Assembly: GCA_012519425.1 (NCBI GenBank)
Contig: JAAYQF010000004.1
Span: 1 to 40,241, forward strand
Origin: Bacteroidales bacterium
GTDB lineage: Bacteria; Bacteroidota; Bacteroidia; Bacteroidales; Paludibacteraceae
Direction of reading: 5' to 3'
Length of the DNA: 40,241 nucleotides
The translations under genes were made by a program, and so were the position numbers. Under the pieces are notes generated by a model. It was not told the DNA's origin, ran no database searches, and worked only from the letters and a program-made list of their open reading frames with translations. Within the stretch, counting starts at the first letter, position 1. Each line of letters opens with the position of its first letter. Positions 15,692-24,142 of the stretch are shown here, piece after piece.

Positions 15692-16252
15692 ATGCAAGAC
15701 AATATATTTAAATCCACCATGACCAACGGGTTGATCATGGGAGTCCTGTTTTTTGTAAACTTCCTGCTATCCGGATCCAGGATCCTGCCTCTGGTGTTCC
15801 TTTCTTACTTGATGATAGCTCTGATCATCGTTCTCATGCACAGGATGGCAAAACGATATCGGGATGTGGATTGCGGAGGAACGATCAAATACTGGAAAGT
15901 ATTTAATTATGTAGTACTGACATTCTTGTTCGCCGCCATTATCTCTTCAGTTTTCAAAATTGTATATTTGCAGTACATCAATACCGAATACCTTCCTGCC
16001 CTCTTTGAAGAAAGTATGCGTCAAATGGAGCAAAACCACTCCCTTTTCGAAAAGTTCAACTTACCGCTTGACGAAGATTATATTTCTGCAGTTGAAAAAA
16101 CAATGCGTCCTGTCACTTATTCTCTTCAAACCATATGGGTCAATGTATTCCTGGGAGTTATACTCGGATTGATTTTAGGTGGCATGCTCAAGAAAGAAAA
16201 AAGCATTTTTGAGGATGACAGCCTGTCCAATTATCAAGATCAACGAACATAA
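15692..16252 (+). CDS. DUF4199 family membrane protein
   Basis: A 186-residue protein with about four hydrophobic spans: GLIMGVLFFVNFLL, LPLVFLSYLMIALIIVL, VVLTFLFAAIISSVFKI and a C-terminal VNVFLGVILGLILGGML. Between spans three and four is a polar segment of about 60 residues. It fits the Bacteroidetes family DUF4199, function unknown. The family is frequently found directly before a DPM1-like glycosyltransferase, as here (48 nt away), suggesting a shared role in polyprenol-linked sugar transfer; that is inference. The ATG at 15692 is used; the open frame extends up to 15608 but across the promoter. Confidence 0.78.
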   Translation: MQDNIFKSTMTNGLIMGVLFFVNFLLSGSRILPLVFLSYLMIALIIVLMHRMAKRYRDVDCGGTIKYWKVFNYVVLTFLFAAIISSVFKIVYLQYINTEYLPALFEESMRQMEQNHSLFEKFNLPLDEDYISAVEKTMRPVTYSLQTIWVNVFLGVILGLILGGMLKKEKSIFEDDSLSNYQDQRT

Positions 16253-16300
16253 TTATTATCTTCTTAGAACGAATACAAAACACTTTTTTAGAATAAACAC

Positions 16301-17251
16301 ATGAATATATCCGTTGTCATACCTCTTTACAATGAAGCAGAATCGTTGCCCAAGCTTCATGATTGGATTGATAAAGTAATGCAAAAAAATCAATTCAGCT
16401 ATGAAATCATTTTTGTTGATGACGGCAGCACGGATGACTCCTGGAAAGTCATCGAAGATTTAAAGTCCCGCTCAAAGCATGTAAGAGGCATCAAATTTCG
16501 CAACAACTACGGAAAATCTCCGGCCTTACATTGCGGATTTCAGGAAGTACAAGGTGATGTAGTCATAACCATGGATGCTGACTTGCAAGACAGTCCGGAT
16601 GAAATCCCTGAACTTTACCGTATGATCACAAAAGAAGGTTATGATTTGGTGTCGGGATGGAAAAAGAAAAGATACGATTCCAAACTGACAAAAAATTTAC
16701 CTTCCAAAATTTACAATGCGACAGCGCGTAGGGTGACGGGCTTGAAACTTCACGACATGAACTGTGGCTTAAAAGCCTACAAAAAAGAGGTGGTAAAAAA
16801 CATAGAAGTATACGGTGAAATGCACCGATACATCCCCTATTTGGCAAAAAACGCAGGCTTTACAAAAATTGGAGAAAAGGTAGTAACACACAGAAAACGG
16901 GAATTCGGTACAACTAAGTTTGGCATGAATCGTTTTGTAAACGGCTATTTGGATTTAATGACCGTTTGGTTCTTGAATAAATTCGGCAAAAAACCCATGC
17001 ATTTTTTCGGACTCTACGGAAGTTTAATGTTCATCTTGGGATTTATAGCCGTAATTGTTGTCGGAGCTATTAAAATTCACGCCATTATCAATCAGGTCAA
17101 GGCTATTTTAGTAACCGACAGCCCCTATTTTTACATTGCCTTAGTCGCTATGATATTAGGTGCGCAATTATTTATGACCGGATTTCTTGGAGAAATAATC
17201 GCCAGAAATTCATCTGAAAGAAATAATTATAAGATTGAAAAGAAAATCTAA
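16301..17251 (+). CDS. DPM1-like polyprenyl-phosphate glycosyltransferase (GT2) with two C-terminal membrane spans
   Basis: The GT-A catalytic domain occupies about 1-230, with VVIPLYNEAES (5-15), VDDGSTDD (39-46) and the metal-binding DADLQD (92-97). It is followed by GTTKFGMNRF and two membrane spans (about 240-262 and 275-300). This matches the DPM1/GtrB/ArnC class, which charges undecaprenyl phosphate with a single sugar for later use outside the membrane. The sugar cannot be predicted. 316 residues is typical. It follows DUF4199 and precedes a lipoprotein gene by 8 nt. Confidence 0.88.
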   Translation: MNISVVIPLYNEAESLPKLHDWIDKVMQKNQFSYEIIFVDDGSTDDSWKVIEDLKSRSKHVRGIKFRNNYGKSPALHCGFQEVQGDVVITMDADLQDSPDEIPELYRMITKEGYDLVSGWKKKRYDSKLTKNLPSKIYNATARRVTGLKLHDMNCGLKAYKKEVVKNIEVYGEMHRYIPYLAKNAGFTKIGEKVVTHRKREFGTTKFGMNRFVNGYLDLMTVWFLNKFGKKPMHFFGLYGSLMFILGFIAVIVVGAIKIHAIINQVKAILVTDSPYFYIALVAMILGAQLFMTGFLGEIIARNSSERNNYKIEKKI

Positions 17252-17259
17252 CACCGTTT

Positions 17260-17730
17260 ATGAAGCGACTACCAATCATTTTCATACTCTCCATCATCTT
17301 TTTTTCTGCCTGCAAACAAGACGAAACATGCAGAGAAAGTAAAGAGGTTTTTTTACGTGTCGGTTTTTTTGAATCCGTCACCAATAAAGCTGTAAGTATT
17401 GACAGCTTGACCGTTTTTGCTTTACACCAGGATGGGTCAGCTATGGACAGCCTTTTGTATGACAATCGAAAAAATATAAGTAATGTCATACTTCCTTTAA
17501 ACAAAGTAGAACAAGCCAGTCTGTTCGTCATGAAATTGAATGACCTGCCTCAAGACACCTTGTCTGTTTTGTATGAAAATGTTGAATACTTCATTTCATA
17601 CCCCTGCGGAATGATCATTACTCATACATTGGATACAGTGTGGTCAACGCACCACTTTATCAAAGATGTAAACATGGTTCACAAAAATATAAACACAACT
17701 AATGTACAACATTTACAAGTATTGCTCTAG
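17260..17730 (+). CDS. DUF6452-type lipoprotein
   Basis: 156 residues with a type II signal peptide (SAC lipobox, lipidated Cys18). The mature protein is a probable beta-sandwich domain with two paired-looking cysteines (CKQDETC, and later YPCG). It fits the Bacteroidetes family DUF6452, function unknown. It starts 8 nt after the glycosyltransferase and overlaps the next gene by 29 nt in another frame, so expression is probably coupled. It likely sits in the periplasmic or surface leaflet. Confidence 0.72.
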   Translation: MKRLPIIFILSIIFFSACKQDETCRESKEVFLRVGFFESVTNKAVSIDSLTVFALHQDGSAMDSLLYDNRKNISNVILPLNKVEQASLFVMKLNDLPQDTLSVLYENVEYFISYPCGMIITHTLDTVWSTHHFIKDVNMVHKNINTTNVQHLQVLL

Positions 17731-18403
17731 TTTGCTGATAGTCTGTTGTGTTGTGACCGTTTTATCTGCACAGGAAAATGAGGTGGTCAACGACAGCACC
17801 AAAAGAAAAGTTGTATTTAACGGCATACGGCTCGATTTGGATGTTTCACCTGTACTCACCACCTTTCTAAATAAAGGTGAATCCTATTCATTTGAAACCA
17901 GTATTCAAGCTGAATTCAACAGAAGGTTGTATCCGGTTATTGAATTAGGTTATGGTGGAGCTAAAAAGCTGACCGGTTCGGGCATAACATATAAAGGTGA
18001 TGGGTTGTTCTACAGAGCCGGTATGGATTTTAACCTGTTAAAAAGCAAATCAGAAAACCCCATTTACAACAATTTATTTCTTTTTGGTGTCAGACTCGGA
18101 TACACATATTTTGATTATGAGCTGCAAAATATTAGCTTTGTGGACGATTTTTGGAATACAAACACAACCAAAAACCTGGATCGCACTTCATCCAATTTTT
18201 GGTTTGAGATTGCAGCAAGTGTAAGGGTTGAACTGGTAAAAAATTTATACATCGGTTGGACAGTCCGCATCAAAAACATGCTGCTAAAACCGGATCCGGG
18301 CGCAATTAGGCCGTGGTATGTTCCGGGTTTTGGCATTAACGGAGACACCTCGGTATGGGGATTTAATTATACAATAGGATATAAATTACTAAACAATAAA
18401 TAA
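17702..18403 (+). CDS. DUF6048-type outer-membrane beta-barrel protein
   Basis: 233 residues with a Sec signal peptide (about 1-23, ending TVLSAQ). Regularly alternating amphipathic strands follow, with many aromatic residues, and the protein ends in GFNYTIGYKLLNNK. It fits family DUF6048, which in Bacteroidetes occurs together with DUF6452. The ATG at 17702 lies inside the 3' end of the DUF6452 gene (29-nt overlap), a sign of tight linkage. A role as an outer-membrane partner of the lipoprotein is inference. Confidence 0.72.
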   Translation: MYNIYKYCSSLLIVCCVVTVLSAQENEVVNDSTKRKVVFNGIRLDLDVSPVLTTFLNKGESYSFETSIQAEFNRRLYPVIELGYGGAKKLTGSGITYKGDGLFYRAGMDFNLLKSKSENPIYNNLFLFGVRLGYTYFDYELQNISFVDDFWNTNTTKNLDRTSSNFWFEIAASVRVELVKNLYIGWTVRIKNMLLKPDPGAIRPWYVPGFGINGDTSVWGFNYTIGYKLLNNK

Positions 18404-18413
18404 TTTTTTGCTT

Positions 18414-20441
18414 ATGAATTCAGTTGAAATTTTAAATCGGGCAGCAGACAACATCAGGATACTCTCTGCGGCGATGGTGGAAAAGGCTAAATCGGGACAT
18501 CCCGGTGGAGCAATGGGAGGTGCCGACTTTATCAATGTGTTGTATTCAGAATTTTTAGTGTACGATCCGGAAAATCCAACCTGGGCAGGACGCGACCGTT
18601 TCTTTTTAGATCCGGGACATATGTCACCCATGTTATATGCTACGCTCACTTTAGCGGGTAAATTCTCCATAGAAGAGATCAAACAATTTCGTCAGTGGGA
18701 TTCTCCCACACCCGGTCACCCTGAGGTAGACGTAAAACGAGGAATAGAAAACACTTCCGGTCCGCTTGGTCAGGGTCACGCATACGGTGTTGGGGCCGCC
18801 ATTGCAGCTAAATTTTTGGAAGCCCGTTTCGGTAAAACAATGATCGGGCAAACTATCTATGCTTTCATATCCGACGGTGGTATTCAGGAAGAAATATCAC
18901 AGGGAACGGGACGCATTGCCGGGCATCTCGGATTAGACAATTTGATCATGTTTTACGACTCCAACGATATCCAGCTTTCAACCAGTACCGACGCGGTAAC
19001 CAGCGAAGATGTGGCAATGAAATACAAAGCATGGAACTGGCATGTAATTGAAATTAATGGGCATGATGCATCTGCTATCAGGAAGGCATTGACCGAGGCT
19101 AAAGCAGTAACAGGAAAACCAACTCTTATCATTGGAAAGACCATTATCGGTAAGGGAGCACGCAAAGAAGACGGAACAAGTTACGAAGGTAAATGTGAAA
19201 CACACGGTATGCCGCTGAGCGCAGCCGGTGCTTCTTTCGAAAAAACCATCAAGAATTTAGGTGGCAATCCTGAAGACCCATTTGCTATATTTAAGGAAAC
19301 ACGGGCCTTATACGCCAAACGTGAAGAAGAATTAGCAGCCATCATGGCTAAAAAATACGCAGAAGAAAAAGCATGGGCAGCAGCTAATCCTGCATTGGCA
19401 GAAAAATTGGCCCTGTTCTTCTCCGGAGAAGCTTCCGTTAACTGGGATGCCATTGTGCAAAAACCCAATCAGTCAACACGCAGCGCTTCTGCCACCGTAC
19501 TTTCCGAGTTAGCTGTACAGGTTGAGAACATGATCGTTGCTTCTGCCGACTTGTCCAATTCAGACAAGACGGATGGATTTTTGAAAAAAACGACTGCTTT
19601 CCAAAAAGGTGATTTCACAGGAGCTTTCCTACAAGCCGGTGTTTCCGAGCTGACTATGGCTTGTCTGTGTATCGGCATGAGTTTGCACGGAGGTGTAATT
19701 CCTGCATGTGCAACTTTCTTCGTTTTTTCCGACTATATGAAACCGGCAGTGCGCATGGCAGCATTGATGGAACAACCTGTTAAATTCATCTGGACACACG
19801 ATGCTTTCCGTGTAGGAGAGGATGGTCCGACCCATGAACCCGTTGAGCAAGAAGCACAAATCCGCTTGATGGAGAAATTGAAAAACCACAGCGGTAATAG
19901 CTCTATGCTGGTATTACGACCTGCTGACGTGGAAGAAACAACAGTAGCCTGGAAAATGGCGATGGAAAATACCAAGACGCCTACCGGACTTATTTTCTCC
20001 CGGCAAAACATCCAGGATTTACCGGCAAAGAGCAACCGCAAGGAAGAGGCTAAACAAGCTCAAAAGGGAGCTTATATAGTTGAATGCGACGGCAATCCCG
20101 ATGTTATTTTATTGGCATCAGGCTCCGAAGTATCCACTTTATACGAAGGTGCCAAATTATTACGCAAAGACGGTATCAAAATACGTTTGGTGTCTGTTCC
20201 TTCTGAAGGCGTTTTCAAACAACAAAGTGAAGCCTATCAAAAGAGTGTATTACCCGATAAGGCAAAAATTTTCGGTCTGACTGCCGGATTACCCGTCAAC
20301 CTGGAAGGTTTAGTAGGTTGTAACGGCAAAGTATTCGGACTGGAATCCTTTGGATTTTCTGCTCCTTACCAAATCCTGGATGAAAAATTAGGATTTACAG
20401 GTGAAAACGTATATAAACAAGTGAAATCTTTATTGAAGTAA
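18414..20441 (+). CDS. tkt: Transketolase
   Basis: Thiamine-diphosphate enzyme of the non-oxidative pentose phosphate pathway, moving two-carbon units between sugar phosphates. The N-terminal domain carries GHPGGAMGG (24-32), NTSGPLGQG and SDGGIQEE, part of the diphosphate/Mg site. The middle domain carries AGVSELTMA, whose Glu should activate the thiazolium, and THDAFRVGEDGPTHEP. A normal C-terminal domain follows. 675 residues is a normal length. The ATG at 18414 is preferred over TTG at 18408. It follows the DUF6048 gene by 10 nt, so it is probably read from the same transcript. No hairpin terminator is seen before the convergent tRNA-Ser. Confidence 0.95.
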   Translation: MNSVEILNRAADNIRILSAAMVEKAKSGHPGGAMGGADFINVLYSEFLVYDPENPTWAGRDRFFLDPGHMSPMLYATLTLAGKFSIEEIKQFRQWDSPTPGHPEVDVKRGIENTSGPLGQGHAYGVGAAIAAKFLEARFGKTMIGQTIYAFISDGGIQEEISQGTGRIAGHLGLDNLIMFYDSNDIQLSTSTDAVTSEDVAMKYKAWNWHVIEINGHDASAIRKALTEAKAVTGKPTLIIGKTIIGKGARKEDGTSYEGKCETHGMPLSAAGASFEKTIKNLGGNPEDPFAIFKETRALYAKREEELAAIMAKKYAEEKAWAAANPALAEKLALFFSGEASVNWDAIVQKPNQSTRSASATVLSELAVQVENMIVASADLSNSDKTDGFLKKTTAFQKGDFTGAFLQAGVSELTMACLCIGMSLHGGVIPACATFFVFSDYMKPAVRMAALMEQPVKFIWTHDAFRVGEDGPTHEPVEQEAQIRLMEKLKNHSGNSSMLVLRPADVEETTVAWKMAMENTKTPTGLIFSRQNIQDLPAKSNRKEEAKQAQKGAYIVECDGNPDVILLASGSEVSTLYEGAKLLRKDGIKIRLVSVPSEGVFKQQSEAYQKSVLPDKAKIFGLTAGLPVNLEGLVGCNGKVFGLESFGFSAPYQILDEKLGFTGENVYKQVKSLLK

Positions 20442-20486
20442 ACGCGAAATGAAAGGAAGAGGAGGGAGGAGAGATATCAAAAGGAG

Positions 20487-20573
20487 CGGAAGCGGCGAGA
20501 TTCGAACTCGCGGTACGGTTGCCCGTACGACAGTTTAGCAAACTGTTGGTTTCAGCCACTCACCCACACTTCC
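20487..20573 (-). tRNA. tRNA-Ser (anticodon GCU)
   Basis: An 87-nt class II tRNA on the minus strand: acceptor GGAAGTG/CGCTTCC with one G-U pair, anticodon loop TTGCTAA with GCT, a long variable arm (GTACGG-GCAA-CCGTAC) and T loop TTCGAAT. The discriminator base is G, and CCA is not encoded. It reads Ser codons AGC/AGU. It is convergent with tkt. No terminator was recognised in the short purine-rich spacer. Confidence 0.96.
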
Positions 20574-20591
20574 ATTTGCCTTTTGCGGCTG

Positions 20592-20622
20592 CAAATATAT
20601 AAAGAATTTTTAATTATTCAAA
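20592..20622 (-). promoter_or_regulatory. Promoter of tRNA-Ser
   Basis: On the minus strand, TTTG (20619-20622), 19 nt, then TATATTTG (20592-20599). Both elements match consensus perfectly, making this the clearest promoter in the window. The start site would be about 14 nt before the tRNA 5' end. Confidence 0.8.
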
Positions 20623-20697
20623 CGGAAGCAGACAATAATTTGTGAAAACCATTTTTACAGTTATGTCTGCTTCATTTTGAAACCGACTTTCCAACAG

Positions 20698-21738
20698 ATG
20701 AAGACAAATTCATATAAAAAGAAACTTTTTATTGTTGTGTTTTCTTTATTATCAGGAATTTTACTGATAGGTATCGGGTCATATTATTATGTTTTTCATG
20801 CTCCCAACATCAATCAGGTAAAAGACGAAACCTTTCTCTACATAAGAGACACTGATACTTTTGATGATGTCTTGAAGCAGATTGAAAGTAAAGCTGTTAT
20901 ATCAAACCGTTTTACGTTTATTCAAGTAGCCAGGCGACTCAAATATACCCATATGAAACCCGGCAGGTATGCACTTGAAAACAAGATGTCGAACGTGGAA
21001 TTGATAAGAAAACTGCGAAATGCCCAGCAAGATCCTGTAAAACTACAATTCAACAGCTTGCGTACCAAGGAACAATTAGCCGGCAGGATAGCTGAGCAAA
21101 TCATGGTTGATTCGATGAGTTTGATCACTTTAATGAATGATCCGGAATTTCTGAAACAATACGAAGTAACTCCCGCAACAGTTATATCGCTCTTTATTCC
21201 AAATACCTATGAGGTGTTTTGGAACATCAAAGCCGAAAATCTGTTCAAAAGAATGAAGAGGGAATACGATCATTTTTGGACATCAGAAAGAAAAGCAAAG
21301 GCAGCCGCTATTCCGATGACTCAGGAAGAAGTGATCATTTTGGCATCCATCATTCAGGAAGAGACCAATAAAAAAAGTGAATATCCCATCATTGCAGGAT
21401 TGTATATCAACAGATTAAGAAAAAAGATGCCGCTACAGGCTTGTCCGACTGTCAAGTATGCAGTGGGTGACTTTACACTGCAACGAATTTTATACAAACA
21501 CCTGAAAGTTGATTCTCCCTACAATACTTACAAATATCCGGGTTTACCTCCCGGACCCATCCGTACACCCTCAACAACCTGCATTGATGCTGTATTAAAT
21601 TATGAAAAACATGATTATTTGTATATGGCAGCAGATGCATCACTCAATGGCGGACATGCTTTTGCAAAAACCGGTGCAGAACACGCACGCAATGCCAGAA
21701 AAATTCAACAAGTATTGAATGAAAAAGGTATCAAATAA
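20698..21738 (+). CDS. mltG: Endolytic murein transglycosylase (YceG/MltG family)
   Basis: MltG cuts nascent glycan strands and so sets where peptidoglycan polymerisation ends. An N-terminal membrane span (about 9-31) is followed by the YceG domain with FIPNTYEVFWN, the active-site stretch ASIIQEETNKKSE, LQACPTV and the C-terminal LPPGPI. In E. coli the stretch reads ASIIEKET. By recall the catalytic residue is the second Glu (E218), which is present here, while the first Glu is replaced by Gln. The ATG at 20698 is preferred over TTG at 20677. It stands alone between tRNA-Ser and the convergent murB; no clear promoter was found. Confidence 0.92.
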   Translation: MKTNSYKKKLFIVVFSLLSGILLIGIGSYYYVFHAPNINQVKDETFLYIRDTDTFDDVLKQIESKAVISNRFTFIQVARRLKYTHMKPGRYALENKMSNVELIRKLRNAQQDPVKLQFNSLRTKEQLAGRIAEQIMVDSMSLITLMNDPEFLKQYEVTPATVISLFIPNTYEVFWNIKAENLFKRMKREYDHFWTSERKAKAAAIPMTQEEVIILASIIQEETNKKSEYPIIAGLYINRLRKKMPLQACPTVKYAVGDFTLQRILYKHLKVDSPYNTYKYPGLPPGPIRTPSTTCIDAVLNYEKHDYLYMAADASLNGGHAFAKTGAEHARNARKIQQVLNEKGIK

Positions 21739-21772
21739 AGGTACTACTGGGAATTGATTGAACAGGATTTTT

Positions 21773-22786
21773 TCAAGCGATAAAATTTACTTCAGGAATC
21801 AGTTTGATCCCAAATTTTGCATCCACATCAGCCTGGATCTGACAGGCCAGATCGGCAATTTCCTGTCCTTTGGCATCGCCGTAATTAACCAATACCAAGG
21901 CTTGATGGGCATAAACACCCACATTGCCGACTCTTTTGCCCTTCCATCCACATTGCTCAATCAACCAGGCAGCCGGAATTTTCTCCCGGGTATCACTGAC
22001 GAAATAATGGGGTATCTGGGGGTATGCAGATTGTAAATCTTCAAACTTTTTACGATTTACCACCGGGTTCATGAAAAAACTTCCGGCATTACCTATCTCT
22101 TTCGGATTGGGCAACTTAGCTTCCCTGATCGCAATGATGGTATCCCGAACATTTCTGAGGTTAATTTCCCCTCGCTGCAATACCTCCTTTTCCAAATGAT
22201 GGTAAGTCAGATTGAAAACCTGTTTTTTACTCAACTTAATGACAATGGAAAGTATGATGTACTGCCCCTTTAGTTCTTTTTTAAAGATACTTTCACGATA
22301 ACCGTAGCGACAGTCTTCACAAGTGAAAATCTTCGTTTCACCATCAGCAATTCGTACAGCTTTTACCTTTTGCAGTACATCTTTCAACTCTACACCGTAA
22401 GCCCCGATGTTCTGTATAGCAGATGCACCCACTTCCCCTGGTATCAAAGAAAGATTTTCAATACCATGCCAGCCGTGCTGTACGCAATATTCCACCAGGT
22501 CGTCCCACACTACACCGGAACCCACCTCCAACATCACAGAATCTTCAGATTCTTCAATCAACGTAATTCCTTTTAAAGCAGAATGAACAATTACGCCGTC
22601 AAAATCTCTCAAAAAAAGCAGGTTACTCCCCTGCCCTATAGCTAACAGTTGGTTTTTACGCACCACTTCACTGTTTAAGATTTCCGACAATTCATCTTTA
22701 GAGCTATATTCAACAAAATACCCGGCATAGACATCCAGGCCGAATGTGTTATATTTTTTAAGCGAATGATGCTGATAAAATCTCAT
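21773..22786 (-). CDS. murB: UDP-N-acetylenolpyruvoylglucosamine reductase
   Basis: FAD/NADPH enzyme making UDP-MurNAc in the cytoplasmic stage of peptidoglycan synthesis. FAD-binding IGQGSNLLF (50-58) and [17 protein letters not shown] (115-131), the catalytic Ser236 in [10 protein letters not shown], and the C-terminal catalytic Glu332 in IPEVNF. It is a type I MurB of 337 residues, with the YGYRESIF loop. The ATG at 22786 overlaps the lptB stop by 4 nt (ATGA), so the two are translationally coupled. It is convergent with mltG. Confidence 0.95.
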   Translation of the reverse strand: MRFYQHHSLKKYNTFGLDVYAGYFVEYSSKDELSEILNSEVVRKNQLLAIGQGSNLLFLRDFDGVIVHSALKGITLIEESEDSVMLEVGSGVVWDDLVEYCVQHGWHGIENLSLIPGEVGASAIQNIGAYGVELKDVLQKVKAVRIADGETKIFTCEDCRYGYRESIFKKELKGQYIILSIVIKLSKKQVFNLTYHHLEKEVLQRGEINLRNVRDTIIAIREAKLPNPKEIGNAGSFFMNPVVNRKKFEDLQSAYPQIPHYFVSDTREKIPAAWLIEQCGWKGKRVGNVGVYAHQALVLVNYGDAKGQEIADLACQIQADVDAKFGIKLIPEVNFIA

Positions 22787-23544
22787 GCTTTCTTTATGGC
22801 AGGTTTCCTACCCCTACTTTTTTTCTTCAATTCAAAATCACGTCCCAAATACTTCTCTCTTACCACCGGATTATCCGCCAATTCCTGTGAGGTCCCCTGA
22901 TACAGAATCTGACCTTCAAACAGCAAATAAGCACGATCGGTAATACTTAAGGTTTCGTTCACATTATGGTCGGTGATCAAAACCCCTATATCTTTATCTT
23001 TCAGTCTCCAAACGATGTCCTGAATATCCTGTACTGCTATTGGGTCGACTCCGGCAAAAGGCTCATCCAGCATGATAAAGCGAGGTTCAATCGCCAGGCA
23101 ACGTGCAATCTCTGTCCGACGACGTTCCCCGCCGGAAAGGCGATCACCTATATTATGACGAACTTGCTCCAAATTAAACTCAGCAATCAGCGTTTCCAGT
23201 TTTTCATGTTGGTATTGCTTGCTAAACTTGGTCATTTCGAGTACAGCCTTGATATTATCCTCCACCGTCATCTTTCTAAAAACCGATGGTTCCTGGGCCA
23301 GATAGCCTATTCCCTGCTGTGCTCTTTTATAAACAGGATATTTGGTTATATCAACATCATTCAGAAAAATTTTACCCGAATTTGGGGTAATCAGTCCGGT
23401 CGCCATGTAAAAAGTAGTAGTTTTACCCGCACCATTAGGACCGAGCAAACCTACAATCTCACCCTGCTCTACATAGATAGAAACATCATTCACCACCATG
23501 CGTTTCCCATATTTCTTATATAGATGTTCAGTCCGTAAAATCAT
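22783..23544 (-). CDS. lptB: LPS export ABC transporter ATP-binding protein
   Basis: LptB powers the LptB2FG complex that extracts LPS from the inner membrane. Walker A is GPNGAGKTT (35-43), the Q-loop is YLAQEPSVF, the signature is LSGGE (136-140) and Walker B is FIMLDEP (156-162), followed by GVDP and the switch His in ITDHNV. The [17 protein letters not shown] sequence is characteristic of LptB. A short Lys/Arg-rich tail follows the usual end. It is 32 nt after the gamma-carbonic-anhydrase-like gene. LptF/G partners are not in this window. Confidence 0.94.
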   Translation of the reverse strand: MILRTEHLYKKYGKRMVVNDVSIYVEQGEIVGLLGPNGAGKTTTFYMATGLITPNSGKIFLNDVDITKYPVYKRAQQGIGYLAQEPSVFRKMTVEDNIKAVLEMTKFSKQYQHEKLETLIAEFNLEQVRHNIGDRLSGGERRRTEIARCLAIEPRFIMLDEPFAGVDPIAVQDIQDIVWRLKDKDIGVLITDHNVNETLSITDRAYLLFEGQILYQGTSQELADNPVVREKYLGRDFELKKKSRGRKPAIKKA

Positions 23545-23576
23545 TGCTTCAATCTCAATTATTGGTTAATCTCTCA

Positions 23577-24104
23577 TTATTCATCATTCTTCGTTTTGTA
23601 CCACCCCGCATACATGGCATAATTATGCGCAATTTTGCGATTTATTTCATGGGTTTGCTCCGGCTCCACATTTTTTATAAACTTTGCTGGAACCCCACCC
23701 CAAAGCGTATAAGGAGGAATTTTCGTATTGCTTAACACCAAAGAACCGGCAGCAACAATGGCACCCTCGCCCACTTCAGCATGATCCAATAATATGGCAC
23801 CTATACCAATTAGTGCATAATTATCAATTTTGGCCCCATGAACGGTAACATTGTGACCTATCGATACATAATCACCAATTTCTACTACAGACTTTTGATA
23901 CAGGGTGTGCAGCACACTCCCATCCTGAATATTGACGTGATTACCTATGCGGATAGAATTGACATCACCACGAAGCACTGCATTGTACCAAATACTGCAA
24001 CCGTCACCCATCACTACATCTCCAATAATCGTAGCATTCTCAGCCAAAAAACAATCTTTTCCAAATTGAGGTATAAACCCCCTAAGCTCCTTAATTAACG
24101 CCAT
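23577..24104 (-). CDS. Gamma-carbonic-anhydrase-like hexapeptide-repeat protein
   Basis: A left-handed beta-helix of isoleucine-patch hexapeptides (ENATIIGDVVMGDGCSIWYNAVLRGDV). It has the trimer-forming RGD and His residues at metal-ligand positions (VLHT, VSIGHNVTVHGAKI). Of the YrdA/PaaY type, 175 residues. Members are zinc or iron proteins, some with carbonic anhydrase activity; activity cannot be assured from sequence. The ATG at 24104 is preferred over TTG at 24116 because MALIKELRGFIPQFG is the family start. It lies between the DUF4105 gene and lptB, likely in one unit. Confidence 0.88.
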   Translation of the reverse strand: MALIKELRGFIPQFGKDCFLAENATIIGDVVMGDGCSIWYNAVLRGDVNSIRIGNHVNIQDGSVLHTLYQKSVVEIGDYVSIGHNVTVHGAKIDNYALIGIGAILLDHAEVGEGAIVAAGSLVLSNTKIPPYTLWGGVPAKFIKNVEPEQTHEINRKIAHNYAMYAGWYKTKNDE

Positions 24105-24142
24105 ATCAACTGACAATCATTTAAATAAAACTCAAACTTTTA

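Noticed and set aside
10272-20573. tRNA genes as integration sites for a mobile element
   Set aside because: No integrase, no duplicated tRNA 3' end and no change of gene content near either tRNA.
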